From Gammaproteobacteria bacterium (lineage in GTDB: Bacteria > Pseudomonadota > Gammaproteobacteria > Pseudomonadales > Azotimanducaceae): a stretch of 49,605 nt of DNA. This document shows, piece by piece, positions 1 to 7,751 of this stretch; position 1 is the first letter of the stretch, and each line of letters opens with the position of its first letter. The position numbers and the translations under genes are program-made. The stretch covers positions 1 to 49,605 of the forward strand of contig JAPOYV010000034.1 in NCBI GenBank assembly GCA_026706385.1, written 5' to 3'. The notes below the pieces were generated by a model. It was not told the DNA's origin. It saw nothing but the letters and a program-made list of their open reading frames with translations, and did no database searches.

Positions 1-31
1 CGATCATCACCGAATGGTGCGCCGGACATCC

Positions 32-90
32 GCTTCACCCTCACTTCGCGTTGGAATCGGCTCTGTGCTTCACCCTCACCTCGCGTTGGA
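32..90. repeat. Two direct repeats of 24 bp upstream of the first gene
   Basis: Positions 32-55 and 67-90 carry the same 24-bp word, beginning GCTTCACCCTCAC and ending CGCGTTGGA, with a single T/C difference. The period is 35 bp. The copies lie 100-160 bp before the dioxygenase gene at 193, where a regulator site could sit, but 35 bp is not a whole number of 10.5-bp helical turns. The rest of 1-192 shows no convincing gene; several frames are open only because of the high GC content. Confidence 0.6.
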
Positions 91-192
91 CAGTACGGCC
101 CGTACCCAAGCCGTTGCCGTACGTTGTACGATCAGGGCTTCGCCCAAGGCCAGCGGACCGCGCCGCGAGCCGCTTAGATTGGCGGGCCGCCG

Positions 193-1359
193 ATGACCGA
201 TACACCCATGGACATGCCCCAGGACAAGAGCTCCTCGACATCGGGGAAGCTCCCGGTCCCGCCTGATCACGGCGAGGCACTCGCCCGACTTCGCGACGAA
301 AATGCTCGATTGCGCGCCGAGTTGGCGCAATTGCGGGCGTTCCAGGGCGCACCGTCCCGCGACAGTGGATGGGAGACGGCAATGGACCACGGCATCGGCT
401 ACGCCGACGGACACTCGCCCACCAGCGCGCTGTCCGCGGGCCGGCTGCTACGGCAACTGACCGGGTTGACGAAGGAGCGCCTGAAGGCGGGAGCGATCCG
501 CGACAGCAGCGACTTCGAGTACCTGCCGAGGCCCAGCGCTGACGAGGCGAAGCTCGAGGCCGACTTCGTGCGCTGGGGCTACTGCCTCGTCGAGGACGCC
601 ATGTCGCCGAGCCAGATCCGCGACCAGGTGGATCGGATGACCGAGCAGGCTGCCGCGGAGCGGGACCTCGGTGTGGCCATCATGACCAGCCGCAGCGACG
701 CCGCGCAGCTCGTCAACAACCTCGTCCTCAAAGGCGCCGTGTTCCGCGATGCGGTGGAGTTCAAGGCTTCGGCCGCCCAGCGGGGCCCGCTGGTGGATCG
801 CCTGCTGACCAAGATCATGGGTGAGGGTTTCGGACTCGGATGTGCACACGGGTCCATCGTGCACACAGGCGGTGGCCTGCAGGATCTGCACGTCGACCAA
901 GGCGGCATGCCGCTGCCGTATCCGCCGTTCCCTTTCGGTTCGCTCATCATCTGGTGCTATACCGAGTTCAACCTAGCCAACGGTGGCACCTACGTCGTGC
1001 CGGGCTCGCACCGCACTGCCGAAGGCCGCACGAGTTTCCACGACGGCGCCGACCTTCTCGCGTTGGTCGACGGCGAGCCGGGTTTGGTGGCCATCTGCGC
1101 ACCGCCCGGGACTTGCATCCTCACCGACACCCGAGTACTGCACGGCGGCGGCCGACGCACCGCGCCCGGCACCCGCTACGCCATGCGCTGCCACTACAAC
1201 CGTCACTACATCCGCGCCTTGCACGAGCAGTCGACCGCCAATCTGCACGTTCCCGACGACGTCTACGAACTGCTGTCCCCGCGCCTCAAGCAGATGATGG
1301 GCATTACCGTCAACAACCACGAGCCGGTTGGCGAACTTTCCCTCGCGAGCGCCCCATAG
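193..1359 (+). CDS. Phytanoyl-CoA dioxygenase (PhyH) family protein with N-terminal coiled coil
   Basis: A 388-aa protein of the PhyH Fe(II)/2-oxoglutarate oxygenase family. The iron triad is visible as H233-x-D235 (in LHVDQGG) and H317 (in LHGGGRR); the following arginines could bind 2-oxoglutarate. Residues about 27-60 form a leucine-rich heptad stretch (ARLRDENARLRAELAQL) that predicts a short coiled coil. This is not part of the usual fold and suggests oligomerisation. The substrate is unknown; family members hydroxylate acyl-CoAs or small metabolites. The flavin oxidoreductase at 1426 follows in the same direction after 66 bp, so the two may work together. The ATG at 193 has only a weak ribosome site; further in-frame ATGs lie 5 and 7 codons downstream. 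Family call is firm, function open. Confidence 0.85.
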   Translation: MTDTPMDMPQDKSSSTSGKLPVPPDHGEALARLRDENARLRAELAQLRAFQGAPSRDSGWETAMDHGIGYADGHSPTSALSAGRLLRQLTGLTKERLKAGAIRDSSDFEYLPRPSADEAKLEADFVRWGYCLVEDAMSPSQIRDQVDRMTEQAAAERDLGVAIMTSRSDAAQLVNNLVLKGAVFRDAVEFKASAAQRGPLVDRLLTKIMGEGFGLGCAHGSIVHTGGGLQDLHVDQGGMPLPYPPFPFGSLIIWCYTEFNLANGGTYVVPGSHRTAEGRTSFHDGADLLALVDGEPGLVAICAPPGTCILTDTRVLHGGGRRTAPGTRYAMRCHYNRHYIRALHEQSTANLHVPDDVYELLSPRLKQMMGITVNNHEPVGELSLASAP

Positions 1360-1425
1360 CCCCTCGCGCTCCCGGCCGGGGGCTCTCCGCCGCGCAGGGC
1401 TGATTCGAACAACCAAGGAAAACGC

Positions 1426-2334
1426 ATGACCCGGCAACTTCCCGCACTCAGCCTAGCGGCCGTCCCCGGCCGCCGCCGCGCAACGCTCGACCTCGCCCGC
1501 GAGATCGAGACGCGCGGCTTTCCGGGTATCTATTGCCCGAGCCTGGGCGACGGGCTGTCGCTCTGTGCGGCACTCGCCATGGTCACCGAACGCGTCCGCT
1601 TCGGCACCAGCATCCAACCCATCTACACGCGTCACGTGCAGGACTTCGCACAGGCGGCGAGCTTCATCCACGAGGCCTCGGACGGGCGTTTCGACTTCGG
1701 CATCGGCGTCAGTCACGGCCCGGCGATGGACCGCCTAGGGGTCGCGACCGGCAAGCCGCTTAGCGACATCCGCCGCTTCGTCGCCGATCTCCAGGCCGTG
1801 CCACGCGCCGGCGAACTGCCCCGGCTGGTGCTGGCGACCCTGCGCACGAGGATGATCCGCCTGGCGGCTGAGATCGCCGGCGGGATGGTCTTCGCCAATG
1901 GTGCGCGCTCGCACATGGGAGCCTCGCTCCGCGTCCTCGACCCGGCAAGCCTTTCGGACGACGGTTTCTTCATCGGCAACATGATCCCGACGGTCGTCTG
2001 CGATGACGTCGAAGCGGCCAAGGCGCGCAATCGGCGCACTTTGACCAGCTACGCGATGCTGCCCAACTACCGGGCGTACTGGAAGGAAGCCGGCTACGAG
2101 GAGGAGATGGCGGCCGTGGAGGCAGCGATGGATGCCAAGGCGTTCGACCGGATCCCGGCTTGCCTCTCCGACCGTTGGCTCGCCGACACGACCTTGTTCG
2201 GCCCGCCGTCCGCCGTGCGCGAAGGCATCGAGGCCTGGTACGACGCCGGCATCAAGACCCCCATCATCGTGCCGTCATCTGCCAGCGGCGGACAGTTCGA
2301 CGCCTTTGCCGAGTTCTTCGCGATCTGGGACTGA
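1426..2334 (+). CDS. LLM-class (luciferase-like) flavin-dependent oxidoreductase
   Basis: A 302-aa TIM-barrel protein of the bacterial luciferase-like (F420/FMN) family. The N-terminal half has the family pattern: an early beta strand, then GFPGIYCPSLGD, VTERVRFGTSIQPIYTRH, and the DGRFDFGIGVSHG segment. The C-terminal ITVPSS-like strand (IIVPSSASGG) closes the barrel. The start ATG has a good AAGGAAA ribosome site. Such enzymes oxidise or reduce small organic substrates with FMN or F420; which cofactor is used cannot be told here. It lies between the PhyH-type oxygenase and the phosphatase gene at 2341 (6-bp gap), so a short oxidative operon is plausible. Confidence 0.85.
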   Translation: MTRQLPALSLAAVPGRRRATLDLAREIETRGFPGIYCPSLGDGLSLCAALAMVTERVRFGTSIQPIYTRHVQDFAQAASFIHEASDGRFDFGIGVSHGPAMDRLGVATGKPLSDIRRFVADLQAVPRAGELPRLVLATLRTRMIRLAAEIAGGMVFANGARSHMGASLRVLDPASLSDDGFFIGNMIPTVVCDDVEAAKARNRRTLTSYAMLPNYRAYWKEAGYEEEMAAVEAAMDAKAFDRIPACLSDRWLADTTLFGPPSAVREGIEAWYDAGIKTPIIVPSSASGGQFDAFAEFFAIWD

Positions 2335-2340
2335 CCGGTC

Positions 2341-2790
2341 ATGGCAAAACGCATCTGGATCATCCGCCACGGCAAGTCCTCACGCCCATTCGGCGTCATC
2401 GACCACAAGCGCCCGTTGGCCAAGCGCGCTAACAGCGATGCGGTAGGGATTCGCGGGCATCTCGGCGACGAACCGGCCCTGTACGTCTCGAGCACCGCCT
2501 TGCGTGCGATGGAGACGGCCCGCATGCTGGCCGGCAAACGCGAGATCCAGCCGAGCGAGCAACTCTACGAGGCCACCACGGACGAGTTCCTGGCCGTCGT
2601 TGAAGAGTTCCTGTCCACATCGAACCACGTCGCGTTCGTCGCCCACAATCCGGCTGTCACGGCCCTGGTCAACCACCTTGCCGGACACGACCTCACGGAC
2701 AACGTTCCGACCCTGGGAGTGGCCTGCTTCGAGCGCAGGAAGTCGCGCTGGCGGCTATTGAACTACGTCACGCCCAAGGAGCTTCGTTAG
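2341..2790 (+). CDS. SixA-like histidine phosphatase family protein
   Basis: A 149-aa single-domain member of the histidine phosphatase (phosphoglycerate mutase-like) superfamily. The catalytic RHG motif is at residues 9-11 (WIIRHGKSS), and the second catalytic histidine lies in VAHNPAVTALVN. Length and the RHGKS form match SixA-type phosphohistidine phosphatases, which in Escherichia coli act on phosphorylated histidine of a phosphotransfer protein. The substrate here is unknown. It follows the LLM oxidoreductase by 6 bp. Its last 36 bases overlap the 3' end of the RNA methyltransferase on the other strand, so the two transcripts converge and overlap. Confidence 0.85.
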   Translation: MAKRIWIIRHGKSSRPFGVIDHKRPLAKRANSDAVGIRGHLGDEPALYVSSTALRAMETARMLAGKREIQPSEQLYEATTDEFLAVVEEFLSTSNHVAFVAHNPAVTALVNHLAGHDLTDNVPTLGVACFERRKSRWRLLNYVTPKELR

Positions 2791-3648
2791 CCGCGCCACG
2801 TAGAAGCCGTCGAACGTCGCGTCCGGATGGATGCGCACCGTACCGTCAATGTGGCAGACGCGCGCAACGGTGAGCTCCGGCCACGCCAGCGAAACAACCT
2901 GCGCCGCCGGCTCCCGCTTGATCAGGTACTCCACGATCCCCTCGTTCTCCTTGCGTCCGAACGAGCAGGTGCAGTAGACGAGCGTGCCGCCTGGCTTCAG
3001 GCAGGCGAAGGCGGCTCGGATGAGTCCGCGCTGCTTGCGCGTCGTCTCGCGGACCTTGCGCGGCGACCAATGGGAGAACGTACCCGGTGTGTCAGCCCGG
3101 AAACGGGCTTCCGACGAACACGGCGCATCGAGCAGAACGCGATCGAACATCGCGGGCATGCGCCTTCCCAAGTTGCGCCCGTCGTCCAGCCGGCAATGGA
3201 CGTTGGTGGCGCCGCACCGCTCGAGGTTGGCGCGCATCCGGTGGTAGCGGCTCTTGATGGGGTCGACCGCGGTGATGGTGCCCGTGTTTCGCATTCTCGC
3301 CGCCGTGATCAACGTCTTGCCGCCCGGCGCAGCGGCCAGATCGAGTACGGCCTCGCCCGGCTGCGGATCGAGTGCCACCACGGCGAGCACGCTGGACGGA
3401 TTGACGACGTAGATGCGTCCCGTGGTGGCCGCGGGGTGGCGCACTACGGCCTCCCGGGCATCGGCGACCGAGTACACGTCGTCAAGACCGGGCACTTGGT
3501 CGCCGATGGCGGGAACCTCGCCTTCGCGCAGGGGATTGACCCAGAAGCTCGTCCGTTTGTCGGCTTGCATGGTGGCAAGAACTGCCCGCGCACCGTCGTC
3601 CCCGTACTCCGATGTCAAACGGGCGACGAATGCGGTTGGCAGGTCCAT
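2755..3648 (-). CDS. RsmB/NOP-family RNA cytosine-C5 methyltransferase
   Basis: A class I SAM-dependent methyltransferase of the RsmB/NOP2/Sun family that would make m5C in rRNA or tRNA. Visible motifs are LDLAAAPGGKT (SAM site), LLDAPCSSEARF (motif IV, catalytic PCS cysteine) and YCTCSFGRKENEG (motif VI, TCS cysteine). At 297 aa it is much shorter than RsmB or RsmF because it lacks the N-terminal NusB-like domain and the C-terminal PUA-type extension. The target RNA cannot be named. I chose the ATG at 3648; a GTG three codons upstream (3657) is equally possible, and neither has a clear ribosome site. The 3' end overlaps the converging phosphatase gene. Confidence 0.85.
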   Translation of the reverse strand: MDLPTAFVARLTSEYGDDGARAVLATMQADKRTSFWVNPLREGEVPAIGDQVPGLDDVYSVADAREAVVRHPAATTGRIYVVNPSSVLAVVALDPQPGEAVLDLAAAPGGKTLITAARMRNTGTITAVDPIKSRYHRMRANLERCGATNVHCRLDDGRNLGRRMPAMFDRVLLDAPCSSEARFRADTPGTFSHWSPRKVRETTRKQRGLIRAAFACLKPGGTLVYCTCSFGRKENEGIVEYLIKREPAAQVVSLAWPELTVARVCHIDGTVRIHPDATFDGFYVARLTKLLGRDVVQ

Positions 3649-3749
3649 CGGCGCCACACTACCGGAAACCCGCTCGATCAGGGCGGCGTTGTGCGGCGCT
3701 GCGAATCGCGCTTAACTTGGCAGCCAGACTCGTTGAGCCGGGAGCGGCA

Positions 3750-3947
3750 ATGACCTTCTTGATCCTCGTGGCGGTGGTTGTCATCGCCTACTTTGCATGG
3801 CGCATCGTCGATCAGCTTCCGGACGTCGTCTACCGGCTGAGCGAAATCCAACAGGACGTCGCGGAGATGCGCCGCCGGCTCGCGGACGACCGCGCGGTCG
3901 AAGACGACCAGGCCGACGACGACGGATCGAAGGACGACGATGACTAA
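3750..3947 (+). CDS. Small membrane protein with acidic tail (65 aa), unknown function
   Basis: A 65-aa protein with one N-terminal membrane segment (residues 2-17, hydrophobic and rich in V, I, A, F), a short amphipathic helix (LSEIQQDVAEMRRRLADDR) and an extremely acidic tail (EDDQADDDGSKDDDD). The ATG at 3750 has GGAG six bases upstream, which supports this start over a longer reading frame that begins at 3612 and would antisense the methyltransferase start. No family is recognised. The topology would place the acidic tail on the cytoplasmic side if the N-terminus is outside. It precedes the PNPOx-family gene by 30 bp. Confidence 0.65.
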   Translation: MTFLILVAVVVIAYFAWRIVDQLPDVVYRLSEIQQDVAEMRRRLADDRAVEDDQADDDGSKDDDD

Positions 3948-3977
3948 AGGGTTCGCCGGGCAGCGGCGCAGGCCGGA

Positions 3978-4547
3978 TTGAGCGCGGTCGACCCCGTTGC
4001 GCTCCTGAAGGCGGATCGGATCCGCGCGCGAGCCAACGAAGATCCGATGGCCAACCTGTGCGTTCTAGCGACGGTTGGCGCCGATTCACCGGAGGTACGG
4101 ACTCTCGTACTACGCGACGTCGACGACCGCCTCGGCCTGTTCTTCAACGGCCTGAGCCCCAAGGCTCGCGAGGTCAGCCAGTCCGACTTGGTGGCCGTCG
4201 TGGTGTACTTGCCGAGCCTGTCGCTGCAGTACCGGCTGCGCACGCGGCTGACAGCCATACCCGCAGACATCGTGCACGCGAACTGGCAGTACCGCCCGGA
4301 CGTGCCCAAGAAGATGGACTGGCTCTACGAACGGCACCCGCAGAGCAGCGCAATCGCCAGCAGGCAGCGGCTGATCGAGGAGCTGCCCACAGCAACACCC
4401 GACCGCGCGCCGGCGTCCGCAATCGGCTACTTCCTGGCGCCGGTGGCCGTTGAACGGCTGGACCTTGGACAGGACAACGGCGTGCACGACCGCCGACGGT
4501 ATACGCTTCGAGGCGACGGCTGGCGCGAGCAAATCCTGGTTCCGTGA
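3978..4547 (+). CDS. Pyridoxamine 5'-phosphate oxidase (PNPOx) family flavoprotein
   Basis: A 189-aa FMN split-barrel protein. The N-terminal VRTLVLRDVDD and FFNGLSPKA segments correspond to the FMN/phosphate-binding strands. The C-terminus (HDRRRYTLRGDGWREQILVP) resembles the HDRxxY...W...RLAP ending of PdxH, which contacts pyridoxal phosphate. The central RQVMV region of true PdxH is replaced by LQYRLRTRLTA, and the protein is about 30 aa shorter than E. coli PdxH. It may therefore be a PNPOx-family relative and not the vitamin B6 enzyme itself. Translation appears to begin at TTG (3978). The stop overlaps a GTG of the next frame, but the ankyrin gene more likely starts at 4580. Confidence 0.7.
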   Translation: MSAVDPVALLKADRIRARANEDPMANLCVLATVGADSPEVRTLVLRDVDDRLGLFFNGLSPKAREVSQSDLVAVVVYLPSLSLQYRLRTRLTAIPADIVHANWQYRPDVPKKMDWLYERHPQSSAIASRQRLIEELPTATPDRAPASAIGYFLAPVAVERLDLGQDNGVHDRRRYTLRGDGWREQILVP

Positions 4548-4579
4548 CCTCTAGACCTACCGCAAGCAGGAGACGCCAC

Positions 4580-5569
4580 ATGGCCGAAGACACTTTGCTG
4601 CAGGCCGCGACGGCCGCCCATGACGGCAACCTCGAACGACTGCGCGAGATCCTGGCCGCCTCACCCGCGGTGCTGACCGCCCGCGACGAAAGCGGGCGAA
4701 CCCTGCTCGACTTGGCCTGTCGCGCCGCGACCGGTGGCATCGCCATTCCGCTCGTGTCGGGGACGGCGGAGCAGCACGCCGCGGTCGACATGGTGCTGGC
4801 CGCCGGAGCCGACCCATCGGCGGCCGACGAGGATGGTTGGACGCCCCTGCACACGGCCGGCATGGCCGGTCACGTCGACCTGGCGCGGCGCCTGGTCGAC
4901 GCTGGGGGGTCGGTCCGCGCCGATGCGTACGACAAGGAAGGCGGCTCGCCGCTGTCGTACGCATTGTTCTACGCCAAGGCGTACATGGGCGAGGCGCTCG
5001 AGCCCGTCTACCCGGACAACCTCCGTGCCGCTGCGGCACTCGGCCGCGACCTCGGGCGCTTCGTCGTCGGCGATGACCTGACCGACGCCGCGTACACCGG
5101 TCTCGGTTTCTATGCACCGGTGTTCTTCCCCGACTGGCAACGCACCCGCAGTCGGCAGGAAGTCCTCGACGAGGCGCTCAGTTGGGCGTCGCGCAACGAC
5201 CAATGCAGCACCATGGCCAGCCTCGTAGACCTCGGCGCAGACGTGAACGCGAACGCGTTTCGCGGCACGGCCCTGCTTTGGGCCTGCTACGCCGACAAGG
5301 TGGACGCTGCCCGGTGGCTGCTCGACCACGGCGCGGACCCCGACCTGCGCCACGACTGGGGCGGCGAGGGCCACGGCGTCGCTGCGGTCGCCATGCACCT
5401 GGCCGCGCAGCACAACTGCGTCGGTTGCGTACGGTTGTTGCTAGACCGGGGCGCCGATCCCGACATCGTGGACGGCGCGCACGGCGGGACGCCGGCCGGA
5501 TGGGCCGAGTTCGGTGGTGCCGAAGATACGCTGAAGATCCTCCGCGAAAGCGCCGACCGCCAGCGCTAG
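4580..5569 (+). CDS. Ankyrin-repeat protein
   Basis: A 329-aa protein made of ankyrin repeats. Repeat-like units are seen near the N-terminus (ARDESGRTLLDLACRA), then DEDGWTPLHTAGMAGHVDLARRLVDAGG, NAFRGTALLWACYADKVDAARWLLDHGADPD, and NCVGCVRLLLDRGADPD near the end. The middle (about residues 120-200) is less repeat-like. No signal peptide or enzyme domain is visible, so it is probably a cytoplasmic protein-binding scaffold. The ATG at 4580 has CAGGAG seven bases upstream and is preferred to the GTG at 4544, which overlaps the previous stop. The stop codon shares the CTAG at 5566-5569 with the stop of the converging metR-like gene. Confidence 0.85.
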   Translation: MAEDTLLQAATAAHDGNLERLREILAASPAVLTARDESGRTLLDLACRAATGGIAIPLVSGTAEQHAAVDMVLAAGADPSAADEDGWTPLHTAGMAGHVDLARRLVDAGGSVRADAYDKEGGSPLSYALFYAKAYMGEALEPVYPDNLRAAAALGRDLGRFVVGDDLTDAAYTGLGFYAPVFFPDWQRTRSRQEVLDEALSWASRNDQCSTMASLVDLGADVNANAFRGTALLWACYADKVDAARWLLDHGADPDLRHDWGGEGHGVAAVAMHLAAQHNCVGCVRLLLDRGADPDIVDGAHGGTPAGWAEFGGAEDTLKILRESADRQR

Positions 5570-6510
5570 GTCGCCGCGGCGACATCCTCGTCGGCCGGTA
5601 CGATGCCGACGAGGGTTTTGAAGCACATCTGCTTGGCAAGCGTGACGAAGGCGGCAATGTACGGCGTGTCCCGCTGCTCGGTGCGCACCGCAGCGTAGAG
5701 GTTCGGCCAAATGCCTTCCTCGCCGAGCGAGCACGAGGCCACCGCGCCCCGAGTCGTGTACTCGTAGAGCGCCCAGTTCGGTAGGCAGCAGACGCCACGG
5801 CCGCTGGCCACGAGTTGCACCATTACGGGTGTCAGTTCCGCGGTACGGGTGCGTTCCGGCTCGATCCCGTGGGGATCAAGGAAGCGCGTGAACACGTCGA
5901 GGCGGGACCGGGAGACCGGATAGGTGATGAGCGTCTCCGATTCGAGGTCCGCCGGCGCGATCCAGTCGCGGGAGGCGAGCGGGTGCGTTTTCGCAAGCGC
6001 GAGCCGGGCCTCGTAGCTGAACAGGGGCAGGTACGCCAACTCCGTTCCCGCCATCGGATCTGCCGTGACGACGAGGTCAAGGTCGCCGCGAATCAGCGCT
6101 GGCAAGGCCTCGAAGCTGAATCCGCTCGCGATGTCGAGCTCGACGTCCGGCCAGTCCTCCCGATACGCATCGATCGCGGGCAGCAGCCACTCGAAGCAAC
6201 TGTGGCACTCGATGGCCATGGACAGTCGTCCCCGGTCGCCTCCAGCCAACCGCACCAGCGCCGCCGACGCCGCGCGCAGCCGGGGCAGAACTTCGTCCGC
6301 CAGTTCGACGAGCAGTCGACCGGCCGAGGTGAACCGCACGGGTTTCGTCTTGCGGATGAAGAGCGGGCAACCGACCCGGTCCTCCAGATCCTTCATCTGG
6401 TGCGACAGCGCGGACTGCGTCAACGCCACACGCTCCGCCGCTTCCACCAAGCTGCCCGTATCGCGCAACGCCGCCAACGTGCGCAAGTGCCGCAATTCCA
6501 CGCCATGCAT
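5566..6510 (-). CDS. metR: LysR-family regulator of the MetR type
   Basis: A 314-aa LysR-type transcription factor. The N-terminal winged helix-turn-helix (residues 5-64, with LTQSALSHQMKDLE as recognition region) is followed by the effector domain. Several stretches are typical of MetR: IECHSCFEWLLPAID, SGFSFEALPAL, ETLITYPVSRSRLDVFTRFL, and LYAAVRTEQR. MetR uses homocysteine as coactivator to control methionine synthesis genes such as metE and metH. Neither target gene is in this window, so its regulon is elsewhere. It converges with and just overlaps the ankyrin gene. Upstream, 69 bp separate it from the HNH nuclease gene, and its own promoter probably lies there. Confidence 0.85.
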   Translation of the reverse strand: MHGVELRHLRTLAALRDTGSLVEAAERVALTQSALSHQMKDLEDRVGCPLFIRKTKPVRFTSAGRLLVELADEVLPRLRAASAALVRLAGGDRGRLSMAIECHSCFEWLLPAIDAYREDWPDVELDIASGFSFEALPALIRGDLDLVVTADPMAGTELAYLPLFSYEARLALAKTHPLASRDWIAPADLESETLITYPVSRSRLDVFTRFLDPHGIEPERTRTAELTPVMVQLVASGRGVCCLPNWALYEYTTRGAVASCSLGEEGIWPNLYAAVRTEQRDTPYIAAFVTLAKQMCFKTLVGIVPADEDVAAAT

Positions 6511-6579
6511 GAGCCACTCTCAAGCGATTCGGAGGAACTTGATTGTAGCTAATATTGGGGCGGTCAAGACACCGCCTAC

Positions 6580-7164
6580 TTACTCGGAAGCCTTCGCGTC
6601 GTCTCGGTCGGCGAGCTGCAACCGCCACCCACGGAAGAACCGACTCGTGCCTACGGCGAGCCTGCAGTCGGGCGCCATCAACTCGGCGGACTGGCAGGTC
6701 GCCAGCAGTGGCTCCAACGCGTCGACCTCGCGCTCGTCGATTGTCAGGCCGTACTTTCGGCGGACGTCGACGATCCGGTTGGCGAACCAGCAACGGTTTC
6801 GGGCGGGCAACCAGGCGGACGCATCCTTGGCGCCCTTCTGGTGCCGATTCACCTCGGGGCTGGCCAAGGTCAGGTTGGCCAGGTCCGCCGCGAACCGCCG
6901 ACGCGTCGGGACATCGGCGGCGCACAGGCCGCTGTCGTGCGCCTCCGACCGCGCGACGATGTGTTCGATGTCGGTTTCCCGGGGATCGTCGAAACAGCGC
7001 CCCGTATACGGGGAGAAGATGTCGCCCAAGCGCGAAACGATCCGCGCTTCGAGTGATTGCGCGTAGCGGTAGTCGTTGCTGTCGTACACGCTACACCGGT
7101 TCTCCGGAGCGACCACGAGACCGCGCCAAGTGTCCTCTGCCACGCTGGCCACGGTGCCACCCAC
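6580..7164 (-). CDS. HNH endonuclease family protein (DUF1524/GmrSD C-terminal-like)
   Basis: A 194-aa nuclease-like protein with the HNH/beta-beta-alpha-metal core TDIEHIVARSEAHDSGLC, followed by ADLANLTLASPEVNRHQKGAKDASAW. These are the His and Asn/His positions expected for the DUF1524 group. Paired cysteines (NRCSVYDS, TGRCFDD, NRCWF) may form disulfides or bind metal. The only usable start is GTG at 7164. The same frame continues upstream for 12 sense codons encoding a hydrophobic, signal-like segment (LGIRWAVVCAA) but meets a stop at 7198-7200 without an ATG, GTG or TTG. The export signal may therefore have been lost or start at an unusual codon. Its target is unknown. Confidence 0.75.
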   Translation of the reverse strand: MGGTVASVAEDTWRGLVVAPENRCSVYDSNDYRYAQSLEARIVSRLGDIFSPYTGRCFDDPRETDIEHIVARSEAHDSGLCAADVPTRRRFAADLANLTLASPEVNRHQKGAKDASAWLPARNRCWFANRIVDVRRKYGLTIDEREVDALEPLLATCQSAELMAPDCRLAVGTSRFFRGWRLQLADRDDAKASE

Positions 7165-7300
7165 GGCAGCGCAGACGACCGCCCAACGGATCCCTAGCTA
7201 GCCGACGGTGTCGGACACGTCGTGCCTCCACCCCGTAAGTTCGTACAGCCATGGTAATCACAATCGGCTGTCTGTGTACGAGCTTGCTATGCTGGCGCCG

Positions 7301-7717
7301 ATGGACACGCTCACGTCGGCCGAGCGCAGTGCCTTGATGTCGCGCATCCGCGGGAAGGACACGAAGCCTGAGCTGGCCGTACGCCGCGCCTTGCACGCGA
7401 TGGGCTATCGCTACCGCACCCATGGCAGTCGCCTGCCGGGGCGGCCTGACCTGGTGTTCTCGAAGCGGCGCACGGCCGTTTTCGTCCACGGCTGTTTCTG
7501 GCACCGGCACGGTTGCGCCAAGACGTCGATGCCGAAGACGCGAACCGACTATTGGGCTGCCAAGTTCGCCGCAAACGTCGAGCGCGATCAGCGCAACGCC
7601 GAGCGCCTGGCCGAGGCTGGCTGGCGGGTGTTCGTGGCTTGGGAATGCGAGATCGGTCAGGGCGACCTGATGCACCGCCTCGTCGACTTCCTCGGTCCCC
7701 CGAGGTTGGACCGCTGA
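7301..7717 (+). CDS. vsr: Very short patch repair (Vsr) endonuclease
   Basis: A 138-aa Vsr endonuclease that nicks DNA 5' of T:G mismatches formed by deamination of 5-methylcytosine. Clear family marks are MSRIRGKDTKPELAVRRALH, YRYRTHGSRLPGRPDLVF (metal-binding aspartate) and VFVHGCFWHRHGC (catalytic histidine region, zinc cysteine). VAWECEI near the C-terminus completes the fold. The ATG at 7301 gives the usual family length; the reading frame is open further upstream to 7208 but without family sequence. No cytosine methyltransferase (Dcm-like) gene is adjacent, although Vsr genes usually lie beside one. It is divergent from the HNH nuclease gene, with 136 bp between the starts. Confidence 0.92.
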   Translation: MDTLTSAERSALMSRIRGKDTKPELAVRRALHAMGYRYRTHGSRLPGRPDLVFSKRRTAVFVHGCFWHRHGCAKTSMPKTRTDYWAAKFAANVERDQRNAERLAEAGWRVFVAWECEIGQGDLMHRLVDFLGPPRLDR

Positions 7718-7751
7718 CCGGTTCTCCGTAGGGCGCCGTCGCGCGGCGGGA

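Noticed and set aside
3612-3749. Longer N-terminus of the small acidic membrane protein
   Set aside because: The extension is antisense to the methyltransferase start. The ATG at 3750 has a well-placed GGAG and directly begins the membrane segment.
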